Origin: Candidatus Segatella violae
GTDB lineage: Bacteria; Bacteroidota; Bacteroidia; Bacteroidales; Bacteroidaceae
Reading direction: 5' to 3'
Length of the DNA stretch: 45,960 nucleotides
Assembly (NCBI GenBank): GCA_002440225.1
Contig: DJSH01000088.1
Location: 33,757-79,716, forward strand
The first letter of the stretch is position 1; the number at the start of each line of letters is the position of its first letter. A program made the position numbers and the translations under genes. Below, in pieces: positions 35,883 to 43,320 of this stretch. The notes beneath the pieces are model-generated. The model made no database searches. It was not told the origin of the DNA and worked only from the letters and a program-made list of their open reading frames with translations.

Positions 35883-35959
35883 AAATCTCTCTCTTTTTAA
35901 AAATGAATGAATATATAATGTTTAATTATTTTTTTCTCCACCTCTCGCCCCGAGGTAGT
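35790..35959 (-). repeat. 170-bp inverted repeat, left copy
   Basis: The reverse complement is identical, base for base as far as I can align it, to 40013-40182. It covers about 77 bp of leader and the first 31 codons of susC2. Near its outer end is a dyad ACCTC-GGGGCGA-GAGGT (7-bp centre), a plausible tyrosine-recombinase crossover site. Identity stops abruptly at both ends: flanks at 35960 on and 35789 down differ from the right copy. Confidence 0.9.
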
Positions 35960-36038
35960 CGGCTCACCAACTATACCTTATTTATTATAGGGGGCGTATA
36001 AAACTTATCTAAATTTTAAAAATATTTTTAATCGGGTG

Positions 36039-36070
36039 CAAAATTAAGCATTATTTAGGAAATCACCAAA
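36039..36070 (-). promoter_or_regulatory. Consensus promoter facing susC2, inside the putative invertible segment
   Basis: Minus strand: TTTG (36067-36070), 20-nt spacer, TAATTTTG (36039-36046). Both boxes match the Bacteroidetes consensus. Transcription would start near 36032, run through the repeat and reach susC2 ATG 35882 after about 150 nt. It lies 80 bp inside the segment bounded by the inverted repeats, so inversion would move it to the other susC. Confidence 0.8.
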
Positions 36071-36156
36071 CATTTTTCAAGAAAAATAGCATTTCTACCT
36101 GCATTTTGTTATAAAAATCCGTTTTTTATGCATTTCCACTTATCAATTATAAGGAA

Positions 36157-36188
36157 ATGGCAGCACTTTCGAAAGAAAATGCTGCCAT
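36157..36188 (-). terminator. Hairpin after Rpn copy 2 / outer membrane protein stub
   Basis: Arms ATGGCAGCA (36157-36165) and TGCTGCCAT (36180-36188), 14-nt loop with CTTTCGAAAG. Only a short T-run follows on the minus strand. It sits between the stub stop codon and the susC2 promoter. Confidence 0.65.
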
Positions 36189-36198
36189 CGGTTATTTC

Positions 36199-36240
36199 TT
36201 AGAAATCAAAATATAATCTTACGTTGAACATGCGGTCAGC
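36199..36240 (-). pseudogene. 3' stub of an outer-membrane beta-barrel gene
   Basis: Thirteen codons and a stop immediately after the Rpn stop codon read ADRMFNVRLYFDF. Alternating aromatic residues and a final Phe are the hallmark of the last beta strand of an outer membrane barrel. No upstream part of such a gene is present. The arrangement copies that at 6018-6089. Confidence 0.6.
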
Positions 36241-37107
36241 CTATTGATTGGTCAATCGCTCTATTTGCTCCTTGCTCAGACCAGAATACTTTACTATTAA
36301 GTCTATGTCCATACCATCAGAAAGCATCTTGAGAGCAGTTTCTTCCTGTTGCTTGTTCTTACCTTCAGCCAGGCCTTCTTTCTTTGCTGTATCTATGGAG
36401 TTTTTTATGTCTCTATAAGCAACTTTACTGGCTTCATACTCACGCAACTCTTGGGGAGTGAACTTCGCGATTTCAGCCTCTTCGAAAAGACGGTCAAACA
36501 CTTTGTCTCTCAATGCCTTAGGACGTTCTTCTAACTTGTAGAGGTTTTTGAGGGCAAAAAGCCATTTGTCGTATAAGGTTTCTAACTCATCCAATGTCTT
36601 ATCGAACTTGGCTATCTCGACATAAATGAATTCCAACTTGTCATAGAAGATTTTATGGGTCGCTGTGTCGCAAAGTTGCACATGATGACGGAGCTTTGCT
36701 TTGTCGAACGCCTCATCGTTCATGTTGAAATTCAGTAGGGCCACAGTATAGACATGATTGAGTTTAAAGTCCCAGTCCTTGCCTTTCGGCGCCTGTTCTC
36801 TAATAGGGAATGTCGAATAGAACAAGGAGCGGTCTTTGAAATATGTTTGATAGGCATTCTGCATCTCGACAATGAATTTTTCACCATTTTCTCCTTCGCA
36901 ATAGACATCGAATATGGCCTTGCGGTCAGTATACACGTCACCAACATTCTCAGAGTTTAAGTACTTTACATCCTTGACAACTTGTTTGCCATTAAACAAG
37001 CTGTTAAGGAAACAAATCAATAAATCTTTATTGATGGCTGTTCCAAAAATACGCTTAAAACCAAAATCGGTGAGCAAGCTTATATAACGTTCTTCTATCT
37101 GTTTCAT
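36241..37107 (-). CDS. Rpn/PDDEXK_2 family nuclease (copy 2)
   Basis: 288 aa. Typical start YISLLTDFGFKRIFGT then NKDLLICFLNSLFNGKQVVKDVKYLN, and the nuclease core FDVYCEGENGEKFIVEMQN (about 67-86) with D, E-x-Q variants of the PD-(D/E)XK site. A KKEGLAEGKNKQQEE linker leads to the small tail DGMDIDLIVKYSGLSKEQIERL. It is of a different subgroup from copies 1 and 3. It lies inside the 4-kb segment between the two susC genes, and its stop codon abuts the barrel stub. Confidence 0.85.
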   Translation of the reverse strand: MKQIEERYISLLTDFGFKRIFGTAINKDLLICFLNSLFNGKQVVKDVKYLNSENVGDVYTDRKAIFDVYCEGENGEKFIVEMQNAYQTYFKDRSLFYSTFPIREQAPKGKDWDFKLNHVYTVALLNFNMNDEAFDKAKLRHHVQLCDTATHKIFYDKLEFIYVEIAKFDKTLDELETLYDKWLFALKNLYKLEERPKALRDKVFDRLFEEAEIAKFTPQELREYEASKVAYRDIKNSIDTAKKEGLAEGKNKQQEETALKMLSDGMDIDLIVKYSGLSKEQIERLTNQ

Positions 37108-37130
37108 ACGCTTCTAATTCTTTGTTTCGG

Positions 37131-37222
37131 CAAAGATACTAATAAACAGCGGATTATATTTCAAAAATCACATTTTCCTAAGGACTTTTAAGGTTATTTA
37201 TCACATTTTCCTAAGGACTTTT
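37131..37222 (-). promoter_or_regulatory. Rpn copy 2 promoter with two 33-bp-spaced repeats
   Basis: TATCTTTG (minus strand, 37131-37138) lies 24 nt before ATG 37107. Upstream are two exact 22-bp direct repeats at 37168-37189 and 37201-37222, spaced 33 bp, each with a TCC-TAA-GGA dyad and ending ACTTTT. The spacing, unit length and end match those before the DUF4143 ATPase (5847-5933), although the dyads differ. Confidence 0.7.
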
Positions 37223-37249
37223 GTTCTGAACGTATGATTTACTGAAAAA

Positions 37250-37540
37250 CACTTCACACTACACCTCTTCGTTGTAACTACCCGATAATCTGATACTTAC
37301 ATGGGTGAAGCGTGCTTAGTGACACTTCACCCACACTACACCACACTACACCGCTTAAAAATGTTCGTTTTCTCCATAAATCAGTAGTTTTTATGTTCTA
37401 TATCCCCCCAATTGCGATTAAAGGCAGGGTGTAGTGTGGTGTAGTGTGGTGTAGTGTTGGTGAAGTGTCTGAGGCCACACTTCACCTCTCGGAATGCCGA
37501 TAAACACAGGGTTTTGGGAGATTTGGTGAAGTGTGAAGTA
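37250..37540. repeat. Iteron-like cluster of 10-11 bp repeats in inverted arrangement
   Basis: Plus strand: ACACTTCACCC then two ACACTACACC units (37322-37352); 75 bp later the mirror image, three GGTGTAGTGT units and GGTGAAGTGT (37429-37468). Further copies at 37250-37266 (direct orientation), 37303-37332 (hairpin GGGTGAAG...CTTCACCC), 37478-37487 and 37523-37532. The 10-11 bp period equals one helical turn, as in iterons of replication or recombination proteins. It fills most of the gap between Rpn copy 2 and the recombinase gene; no ORF is evident here. Confidence 0.75.
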
Positions 37541-37640
37541 TAAATTGCAAGCTGGCGGCTATATTTTGCTCCTTAATAGGCAAACTACTGCTCCAGTATA
37601 GGCAGTTTTATGCCTCTACTGGGCAGTTTTTCAAGTAACG

Positions 37641-38651
37641 TCATAATCCCAGCCCTTCCATGAGTTCTTGGTTGGCGGTCGCCAAGTCGGGGTCGAAAAG
37701 CGAACGTATATATAATAAGGTGGTGGAAGTCTTGGTGTGCCCCATCGCCTTGCCTATCATACCCAGGTCTACGTGGTGCCGGTAGGCGATGCTCGCCCAG
37801 GAGTGGCGCACCACGTAGGAGGACAGCGAGCGAGGCAAGCCCAGCATCTCGGAGAGTCGATGCAGCGAATAGTTGTATCGGCGAAGGCTGCGACAATACT
37901 CCCTGTGCTGAACGTCGGGGGTTGCATCCGAGAGTATCGGGAAAACATAATCGGAGCCAGAACTTTCATATCGTTTCATCATCTGGAGCATGGGCGGCAG
38001 CAAGGTCACCGTGATGGGTTGCCCCGTCTTGTGGCGTGCATAATGAATTTTGTCGCCCTTCACTTGGTCTTTGCGCAGGTAGGCGATGTCGACAAAGGGC
38101 ATCCCCATGGCGTAGAAACTGAACATGAACAGGTCGCGTGCCAAGGAGAGCGAGCTGCTTTCGGGCAAAGACAGGGAATGGAGGCGGAGGAGAGTTTCCT
38201 CCGAAATGCTGCGCTTGGCGGTCTTCGCCCTGCCCGTGAACACTCGGGCGAAGGGTTGCTGATGGCGCAGGCTGGCCTTAATAGGTGCCTCGTCTCGGTC
38301 GCTACTTATGGCAGCCTCTTGCCATCTATTGTGCATCACTCGCAGGGAGCGCATGTAGGCGGAGGAGGTGTTGGGCGAGATGCCCCTACGGCCCAGCCAT
38401 CGCTGGTATCGCTCCACGAGTTCGCCATTCATTTCTGAAAATCGCCAGTCGTCCTTCCCGATGAATCTCGTCCACGACCTGGCGGCAGTGAGATAGTTGC
38501 TAGCTGTCTTGAACCGGGCCTCGTCGCGCGCCTTCGCCACCTGGTGGTTCACCTCGTCCCATCCCATGGGCTCGTCATACTTGGGAGCTTTCGGATGCTC
38601 CCCTCGTCTCTTGCTCATTCCGAGCGAAAACTCAAACTTGAAATAGACCAT
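37641..38651 (-). CDS. Tyrosine recombinase (phage-integrase family)
   Basis: 336 aa from ATG 38651, preferred because a TATATTTG box (38684-38691) lies 33 nt upstream; a longer frame from 38837 would overlap the divergent ATPase gene. SAM-like DNA-binding domain at about 30-130 (TASNYLTAARSWTRFIG), catalytic domain about 150-330: R282 in YVVRHSW, H305 in GHTKTS, and nucleophile Y314 in LLYIRS. At the usual first catalytic Arg (in xRGMxFVD) this protein appears to have M182 (YAMGMPFVD). The gene is clearly richer in G+C than its surroundings, a sign of transfer. It lies within the segment bounded by the 170-bp inverted repeats and is the natural candidate for inverting it. Confidence 0.88.
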   Translation of the reverse strand: MVYFKFEFSLGMSKRRGEHPKAPKYDEPMGWDEVNHQVAKARDEARFKTASNYLTAARSWTRFIGKDDWRFSEMNGELVERYQRWLGRRGISPNTSSAYMRSLRVMHNRWQEAAISSDRDEAPIKASLRHQQPFARVFTGRAKTAKRSISEETLLRLHSLSLPESSSLSLARDLFMFSFYAMGMPFVDIAYLRKDQVKGDKIHYARHKTGQPITVTLLPPMLQMMKRYESSGSDYVFPILSDATPDVQHREYCRSLRRYNYSLHRLSEMLGLPRSLSSYVVRHSWASIAYRHHVDLGMIGKAMGHTKTSTTLLYIRSLFDPDLATANQELMEGLGL

Positions 38652-38683
38652 AATCTTGTATCCTTTAAATGTTTCGAATGCCA

Positions 38684-38752
38684 CAAATATAATAAAGAAT
38701 GCTAAATTATACCCTAGGGTATAATACCTTTGGGTATAATTTTGTATATTTG
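38684..38752. promoter_or_regulatory. Divergent promoters with shared palindromic operator
   Basis: Minus-strand TATATTTG (38684-38691) serves the recombinase, plus-strand TATATTTG (38745-38752) the ATPase. Between them is a perfect 20-bp palindrome ATTATACCCTAGGGTATAAT (38706-38725) and a second, imperfect copy of its half-site unit (38726-38740, TACCTTTGGGTATAA). One regulator could control both genes. Confidence 0.75.
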
Positions 38753-38775
38753 CACAAATTTTAAGATATATAGCA

Positions 38776-39921
38776 ATGAACAAAATACCATTCGAATATG
38801 GCTCAATCGCTGAAAACGAGTACTTTATCGACCGCATCGAGGACCGCAGGGATTTGAAGACCTATCTGGGCGGAGGAATCAACGTGATGCTGATTTCGCC
38901 AAGAAGATGGGGCAAGTCTTCATTGGTAAAGGCAGCAATGGAGGAACTGAAAAATGAGCAGCCCGATGTAAGAGTATGTTACCTCGACGCATTCAAAATC
39001 TATACAGAAGAAGATTTCTACAATCAGTTTGCCAGTGCCGTCATACAAGGTGTATCGACAAGTATCGAAAAACGTTGGGCTGACATTGTGAAATTTGTGC
39101 AATCAATTTCGCCGAGCCTCACCGTGAATAGCGACCCAGTAAACGCCGTAGAGGTAAAACTTGGTTTCAAGCCTTTGAAAGAGAGTGCAGAGGAAATCCT
39201 CAACCTGCCGGAGAAAATGGCAAAAGCCAAGGGAATCCACGTCATTGTGTGCATAGATGAGTTTCAACAACTGGCCAACTTGCCCGATTGGAAGCGTCTG
39301 GAAGGAACCATGCGCTCAGTTTGGCAAACCCAGCATAGCACCACTTATTGTCTTTATGGCAGCAAACGCCACATGATGATGGAGATATTTGGCAACTCCA
39401 ACAATCCCTTCTATCGTTTTGGGCAAATGATTACCTTGAAAAAGATTGGCAAGGAATATTGGAAGCACTTCATCCATGACAGTTTCTTTAATTATGGGAA
39501 AACTATCAGCGATGAAATGATAGAGCGCATTTGCGATGTGATGCAGTGCCATTCATGGTACATGCAGCAATTTTGTTTCCTGATATGGACAAGGACGGCT
39601 ACGGAGGTGACCGAAGAAATTTATCGCACTCAGCTCACCAAACTGCTTGACACGAACAGCGACATGTTTCTTTCCGACCTCGACGGAATGGCCTCTTCGC
39701 AGATTGCTTTTTTACAAGCAGTATGCATGGGCGAGACCCACTTCAATGCACAGCAAACTGTAGCCAAGTATGGTTTGGGAGCTCCTCGCACGATAACCAA
39801 GAACAAAAAGTCTCTCGTCGAAAAGGACCTCATTGAGAAATCGGGCGAAGGCTTCAAGATGGTAGACCCAGTTTTTGAGCTTTGGTTTAAGCGAGAATAT
39901 TGCAACATTCTACCATATTAA
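38776..39921 (+). CDS. AAA/STAND-type ATPase (ATPase_2-like)
   Basis: 381 aa. P-loop SPRRWGKSS at 41-49, Walker B VIVCIDEFQQL (about 153-163), a YCLYGSKRHMMMEIF sensor segment, and a C-terminal winged-helix-like domain (about 310-375, YGLGAPRTITKNKKSLVEKDLIEKS). This is the archaeal-type ATPase family common in Bacteroidetes, role unknown. Divergent from the recombinase gene and sharing its operator; might regulate or help recombination, but that is inference from position. A terminator follows. Confidence 0.82.
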   Translation: MNKIPFEYGSIAENEYFIDRIEDRRDLKTYLGGGINVMLISPRRWGKSSLVKAAMEELKNEQPDVRVCYLDAFKIYTEEDFYNQFASAVIQGVSTSIEKRWADIVKFVQSISPSLTVNSDPVNAVEVKLGFKPLKESAEEILNLPEKMAKAKGIHVIVCIDEFQQLANLPDWKRLEGTMRSVWQTQHSTTYCLYGSKRHMMMEIFGNSNNPFYRFGQMITLKKIGKEYWKHFIHDSFFNYGKTISDEMIERICDVMQCHSWYMQQFCFLIWTRTATEVTEEIYRTQLTKLLDTNSDMFLSDLDGMASSQIAFLQAVCMGETHFNAQQTVAKYGLGAPRTITKNKKSLVEKDLIEKSGEGFKMVDPVFELWFKREYCNILPY

Positions 39922-39938
39922 ATAATCCTCATTGAAGA

Positions 39939-39980
39939 CGGACAAGTGTTTCAAATACATGAACCATTTGTCCGCCTTTT
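39939..39980 (+). terminator. Terminator between ATPase gene and right-hand susC
   Basis: Arms CGGACAAGTG (39939-39948) and CATTTGTCCG (39965-39974), one G-T wobble, then CCTTTT. It would stop transcription entering susC3 from the ATPase gene. The 32 bp from here to the right repeat contain no TAnnTTTG box. Confidence 0.75.
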
Positions 39981-40012
39981 CGTTTCCAGATGTCTCAAAT
40001 CTCTCTCATTTC

Positions 40013-40182
40013 ACTACCTCGGGGCGAGAGGTGGAGAAAAAAATAATTAAACATTATATATTCATTCATTTTTAAAAAGAGAGAGATTTATGGAAAAAAG
40101 ACTCATGACGTTTATCGCCTGCCTTTTCCTGAGTTTAGGAATGGCACTGGCACAAACTCAAGTTTCCGGTAATGTTACCTCT
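40013..40182 (+). repeat. 170-bp inverted repeat, right copy
   Basis: Identical to the reverse complement of 35790-35959. It holds the leader (40013-40089) and the first 31 codons of susC3, including the complete signal peptide. The dyad ACCTC-7-GAGGT is at 40016-40032. Confidence 0.9.
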
Positions 40183-43100
40183 TCTGAGGATGGAAGCCCA
40201 GTGATTGGCGCATCCATCAAAGTAGCTGGTACTAATACTGGTACTGTTACCGACGTAGACGGTAACTTCTCATTGAACGTTCCAGCTGGCGCAAAGCTGG
40301 AGGTGTCTTACCTCGGAATGTTGCCTAAGACCGTGAAGGCCGATGGAAAGAAGGTTAAGATTGTATTGGATCCTGACAACAAGACTCTTGACGAGGTCGT
40401 TGTCACAGCGATGGGTATTTCTCGCGACAAGAAGGCCCTCGGTTATGCTTCACAAAAACTCAGTTCAGAGGACTTGAACATTGCAGGTACTAGCTCTTTG
40501 GCTAGCGCCATGCAGGGTAAGTTGACAGGTGTTGACATCCGTCAGTCTTCTGGTGCCCCTGGTGCATCAGCCCAGATTGTGATTCGTGGTGCTCGTTCCT
40601 TCTCAGGCGACAACACCCCTCTCTATGTAGTAGATGGTATGCCTATCGCTTCTTCTGCAGATTTCAGTACTGGTCAGTCTGTAACTGGTGCAGATAACGC
40701 CAACCGTTCCATCGATATCAACCCAGACGACATCGAGAGCATTGACGTTTTGAAGGGTCAGGCAGCTTCTGCCCTCTATGGTATCCGTGCCTCTAACGGT
40801 GTGATTATTATCACTACCAAGCGTGGCAAGGCTAATGGTGGTCGCCCAGTCATCACATTCTCTACCGACTTGAGTGCGCAGACTCTTAGCAAGAAGTTCA
40901 AGCATCAGGATGTTTACGCCCAAGGTGGTTACGATGATGATGGTAATACTGTTTATGATCCAACTTCTTCAATGTCTTGGGGACCTAAGATTTCAGAATT
41001 ACCAAACGATGCTACATACGGTGGCAATACAGACAATAAGTATACTCAAGCTTATGGCAAGCACCAGGGAATGTACTACAATCCAAAGTATGCACTTGCA
41101 GGGCTGGATGGATGGACTACACCTCAGACATATGATAATGTAGGTGATTTCTTCAAGACTGGTTTCACTCAGAATTCTAACTTCGGTATTTCCCAGAAGA
41201 ATGGCAACTTGGCTTATTCTTTCGGTATTGGCGATACTTATCAGACAGGTATCATTCCTTCTACAGGTATGATGCGTACTACTGCTCGTGGTGCTGTTGA
41301 TTTCGAAATCAATAAGCAGTGGAAGACTGGTTTCTCTGCTAACTATAGCTCAACAAAAATTACATCAGCTCCTGGTGCTAATAGTGGTATTGTAAACGTG
41401 GTATATTCCGCACCAGCAGAATACAATTTGAAAGGTACTCCTACACATGTACCTGATGACCCAACATCACAAGTATTGTTCCGTTCAACATCATTCAACA
41501 ACCCATATTGGTGGGCAGATAATGATGAGTACCGTCAGCATACCAACCGTGTATTCGGCAATGCATATGTAGAGTTCCGCCCTAATTTCAATTGGGACAA
41601 AGAGCGTTACAATCTCGTGTTCCGTGAGCAGGCTGGTCTCGATGTATATACAACCAACAACACAACTACTGCAGAAGTCGGTTCTGCTTATAATAACAAG
41701 GGTGAAGTTGAAAACTATGGTGTTCAGCACAATATTTTCAATAACCTCTTCACGGCAAACTTCACAGCCAAGTGGGGTGCAGACCAGCAGTGGGACTTCG
41801 GTGCATTGCTCGGTTCTGAGTTCAACCACGACTATGCACGCCATTGGGATTATGATGGCACAAACCTCTTGTTCTATGGTCAGCCTACTATCAGCAATAC
41901 ACTAGTAAAGGCTTATACCAGTGAGTATAAAGCTGAGGAGCGCACCGTTGGTTTCTTCGGGCAGTTGTCTTTAAGTTATGCTAATCAGCTTTACTTGACT
42001 GTGACAGGTCGTAACGATATCGTTTCTACCATGCCACGTGGCAACCGTAGCTTCTTCTACCCATCTGTATCACTTGGTTGGATTTTCACAGAGCTCCCAG
42101 CTTTGAAGGGAAATCATATCCTTTCTTATGGTAAGCTTCGTGCATCATTCGCCCAGGTAGGCCAGGCTGGTCACTACTATGAAAACTATTATTATGTACC
42201 AACTTATGGAAGTGGCATGTATCAATTTACGCCTATCAGCTATCCAATGAATGGAATTGGTACTTATAGTCCATACTATGTAAAGTTTGATAAGAACTTG
42301 AAGCCACAGAACACAGTAAACTGGGAGTTTGGCGCAGATTTGAATTTCTTTGACAATCGCATTCGCTTGGAGTATACAGCCAGCTATCAGGACATCAAAG
42401 ACCAAATCTTCGACGTCCCTACAGCCGGTTCCACTGGTTATCAGTACCTCCGTACTAACGCAGGTGAGATGACTACTTGGTCTCATGAGTTCTCTATCAA
42501 TGCAAGCATCATCCAGATGAAAGATTGGGACTTGGATCTCGGTGTAAACTTCACCAAGTTGAACAACAAGGTTAAGTCTTTGGCTGATGGCGTAGAGAGC
42601 ATCATGCTTGGTGGTTTCGTTGAGCCACAGGTTCGTGCTCAGGCAGGTTATACTTATCCAAACATTTATGGTATCGCTTTCAAGCGTGATGAGCAGGGAC
42701 GTTTGTTGCTCTCTGAAGGTTTGCCACAGGGTACATCGGATAGCCAGAACTTGGGTGAGTGTACTCCAGACTTTAATATGGGTTTCAACTTGAAGGCTCG
42801 CTGGAAGCGCCTAACTTTGACCGCTACCATGGATTGGCAGAAGGGTGGAAAGATGTACAATGGTACACTCTTGACCATGAATTATTTCGGTGCATCAGAA
42901 GAATCTCTTCCATATCATGAGGGTACTATGGTAGTAGAGGGCATCGACGAGGCTACAGGTCAGCCTAATACCATCGAGGTAAGCAAGCAGGATTATTGGC
43001 AGGCTTACCATGATGTGACAGAGGCTGGTATCTATGACCGTAGTTTCTTGAAGCTTCGTGATGTAACCTTGAACTATCAGTTGCCTAAGATTGCAGGTAT

Positions 43101-43266
43101 CGACATCTCTGTATATGGCTTTGCTCGTAACATCCTTCTTTGGTCTAAGATGAAGGATCTCGACCCAGAAAGTTCTCAGGGTAATGGTAACATGAGTGGT
43201 TGCTTTGAGCGCTTCTCTGTACCTAATACTTCTAGCTTCGGTGGTGGTTTCAAGATTACATTCTAA
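40090..43266 (+). CDS. SusC/RagA TonB-dependent receptor (SusC3, right side of the switch)
   Basis: 1058 aa. Same signal peptide as SusC2, CarboxypepD_reg-like domain (about 25-105), plug with TPLYVVDGMPI and GIRASNGVIIITTKRGK, barrel ending FGGGFKITF. After codon 31 it diverges strongly from SusC2, so the two should import different ligands. No consensus promoter lies upstream, and a terminator and the repeat precede it, so it is probably silent in this orientation. Paired with the susD gene 54 bp downstream. Confidence 0.95.
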   Translation: MEKRLMTFIACLFLSLGMALAQTQVSGNVTSSEDGSPVIGASIKVAGTNTGTVTDVDGNFSLNVPAGAKLEVSYLGMLPKTVKADGKKVKIVLDPDNKTLDEVVVTAMGISRDKKALGYASQKLSSEDLNIAGTSSLASAMQGKLTGVDIRQSSGAPGASAQIVIRGARSFSGDNTPLYVVDGMPIASSADFSTGQSVTGADNANRSIDINPDDIESIDVLKGQAASALYGIRASNGVIIITTKRGKANGGRPVITFSTDLSAQTLSKKFKHQDVYAQGGYDDDGNTVYDPTSSMSWGPKISELPNDATYGGNTDNKYTQAYGKHQGMYYNPKYALAGLDGWTTPQTYDNVGDFFKTGFTQNSNFGISQKNGNLAYSFGIGDTYQTGIIPSTGMMRTTARGAVDFEINKQWKTGFSANYSSTKITSAPGANSGIVNVVYSAPAEYNLKGTPTHVPDDPTSQVLFRSTSFNNPYWWADNDEYRQHTNRVFGNAYVEFRPNFNWDKERYNLVFREQAGLDVYTTNNTTTAEVGSAYNNKGEVENYGVQHNIFNNLFTANFTAKWGADQQWDFGALLGSEFNHDYARHWDYDGTNLLFYGQPTISNTLVKAYTSEYKAEERTVGFFGQLSLSYANQLYLTVTGRNDIVSTMPRGNRSFFYPSVSLGWIFTELPALKGNHILSYGKLRASFAQVGQAGHYYENYYYVPTYGSGMYQFTPISYPMNGIGTYSPYYVKFDKNLKPQNTVNWEFGADLNFFDNRIRLEYTASYQDIKDQIFDVPTAGSTGYQYLRTNAGEMTTWSHEFSINASIIQMKDWDLDLGVNFTKLNNKVKSLADGVESIMLGGFVEPQVRAQAGYTYPNIYGIAFKRDEQGRLLLSEGLPQGTSDSQNLGECTPDFNMGFNLKARWKRLTLTATMDWQKGGKMYNGTLLTMNYFGASEESLPYHEGTMVVEGIDEATGQPNTIEVSKQDYWQAYHDVTEAGIYDRSFLKLRDVTLNYQLPKIAGIDISVYGFARNILLWSKMKDLDPESSQGNGNMSGCFERFSVPNTSSFGGGFKITF

Positions 43267-43320
43267 TCAGGAAGCCGACCTCGGAATCATTAAAGTATCA
43301 AACATAAATAAGATAAAACA

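Noticed and set aside
37250..37540. Plasmid replication origin
   Set aside because: Iteron-like units are present, but no replication initiator gene is in the window and the context is chromosomal.
38652..38837. N-terminal extension of the recombinase (62 residues)
   Set aside because: It overlaps the divergent ATPase start and crosses both promoters; a TATATTTG box supports starting at 38651.
35790..40182. Insertion sequence or composite transposon bounded by the 170-bp repeats
   Set aside because: The repeats are susC 5' ends with leader, not transposon ends; no transposase and no target-site duplication at the edges.
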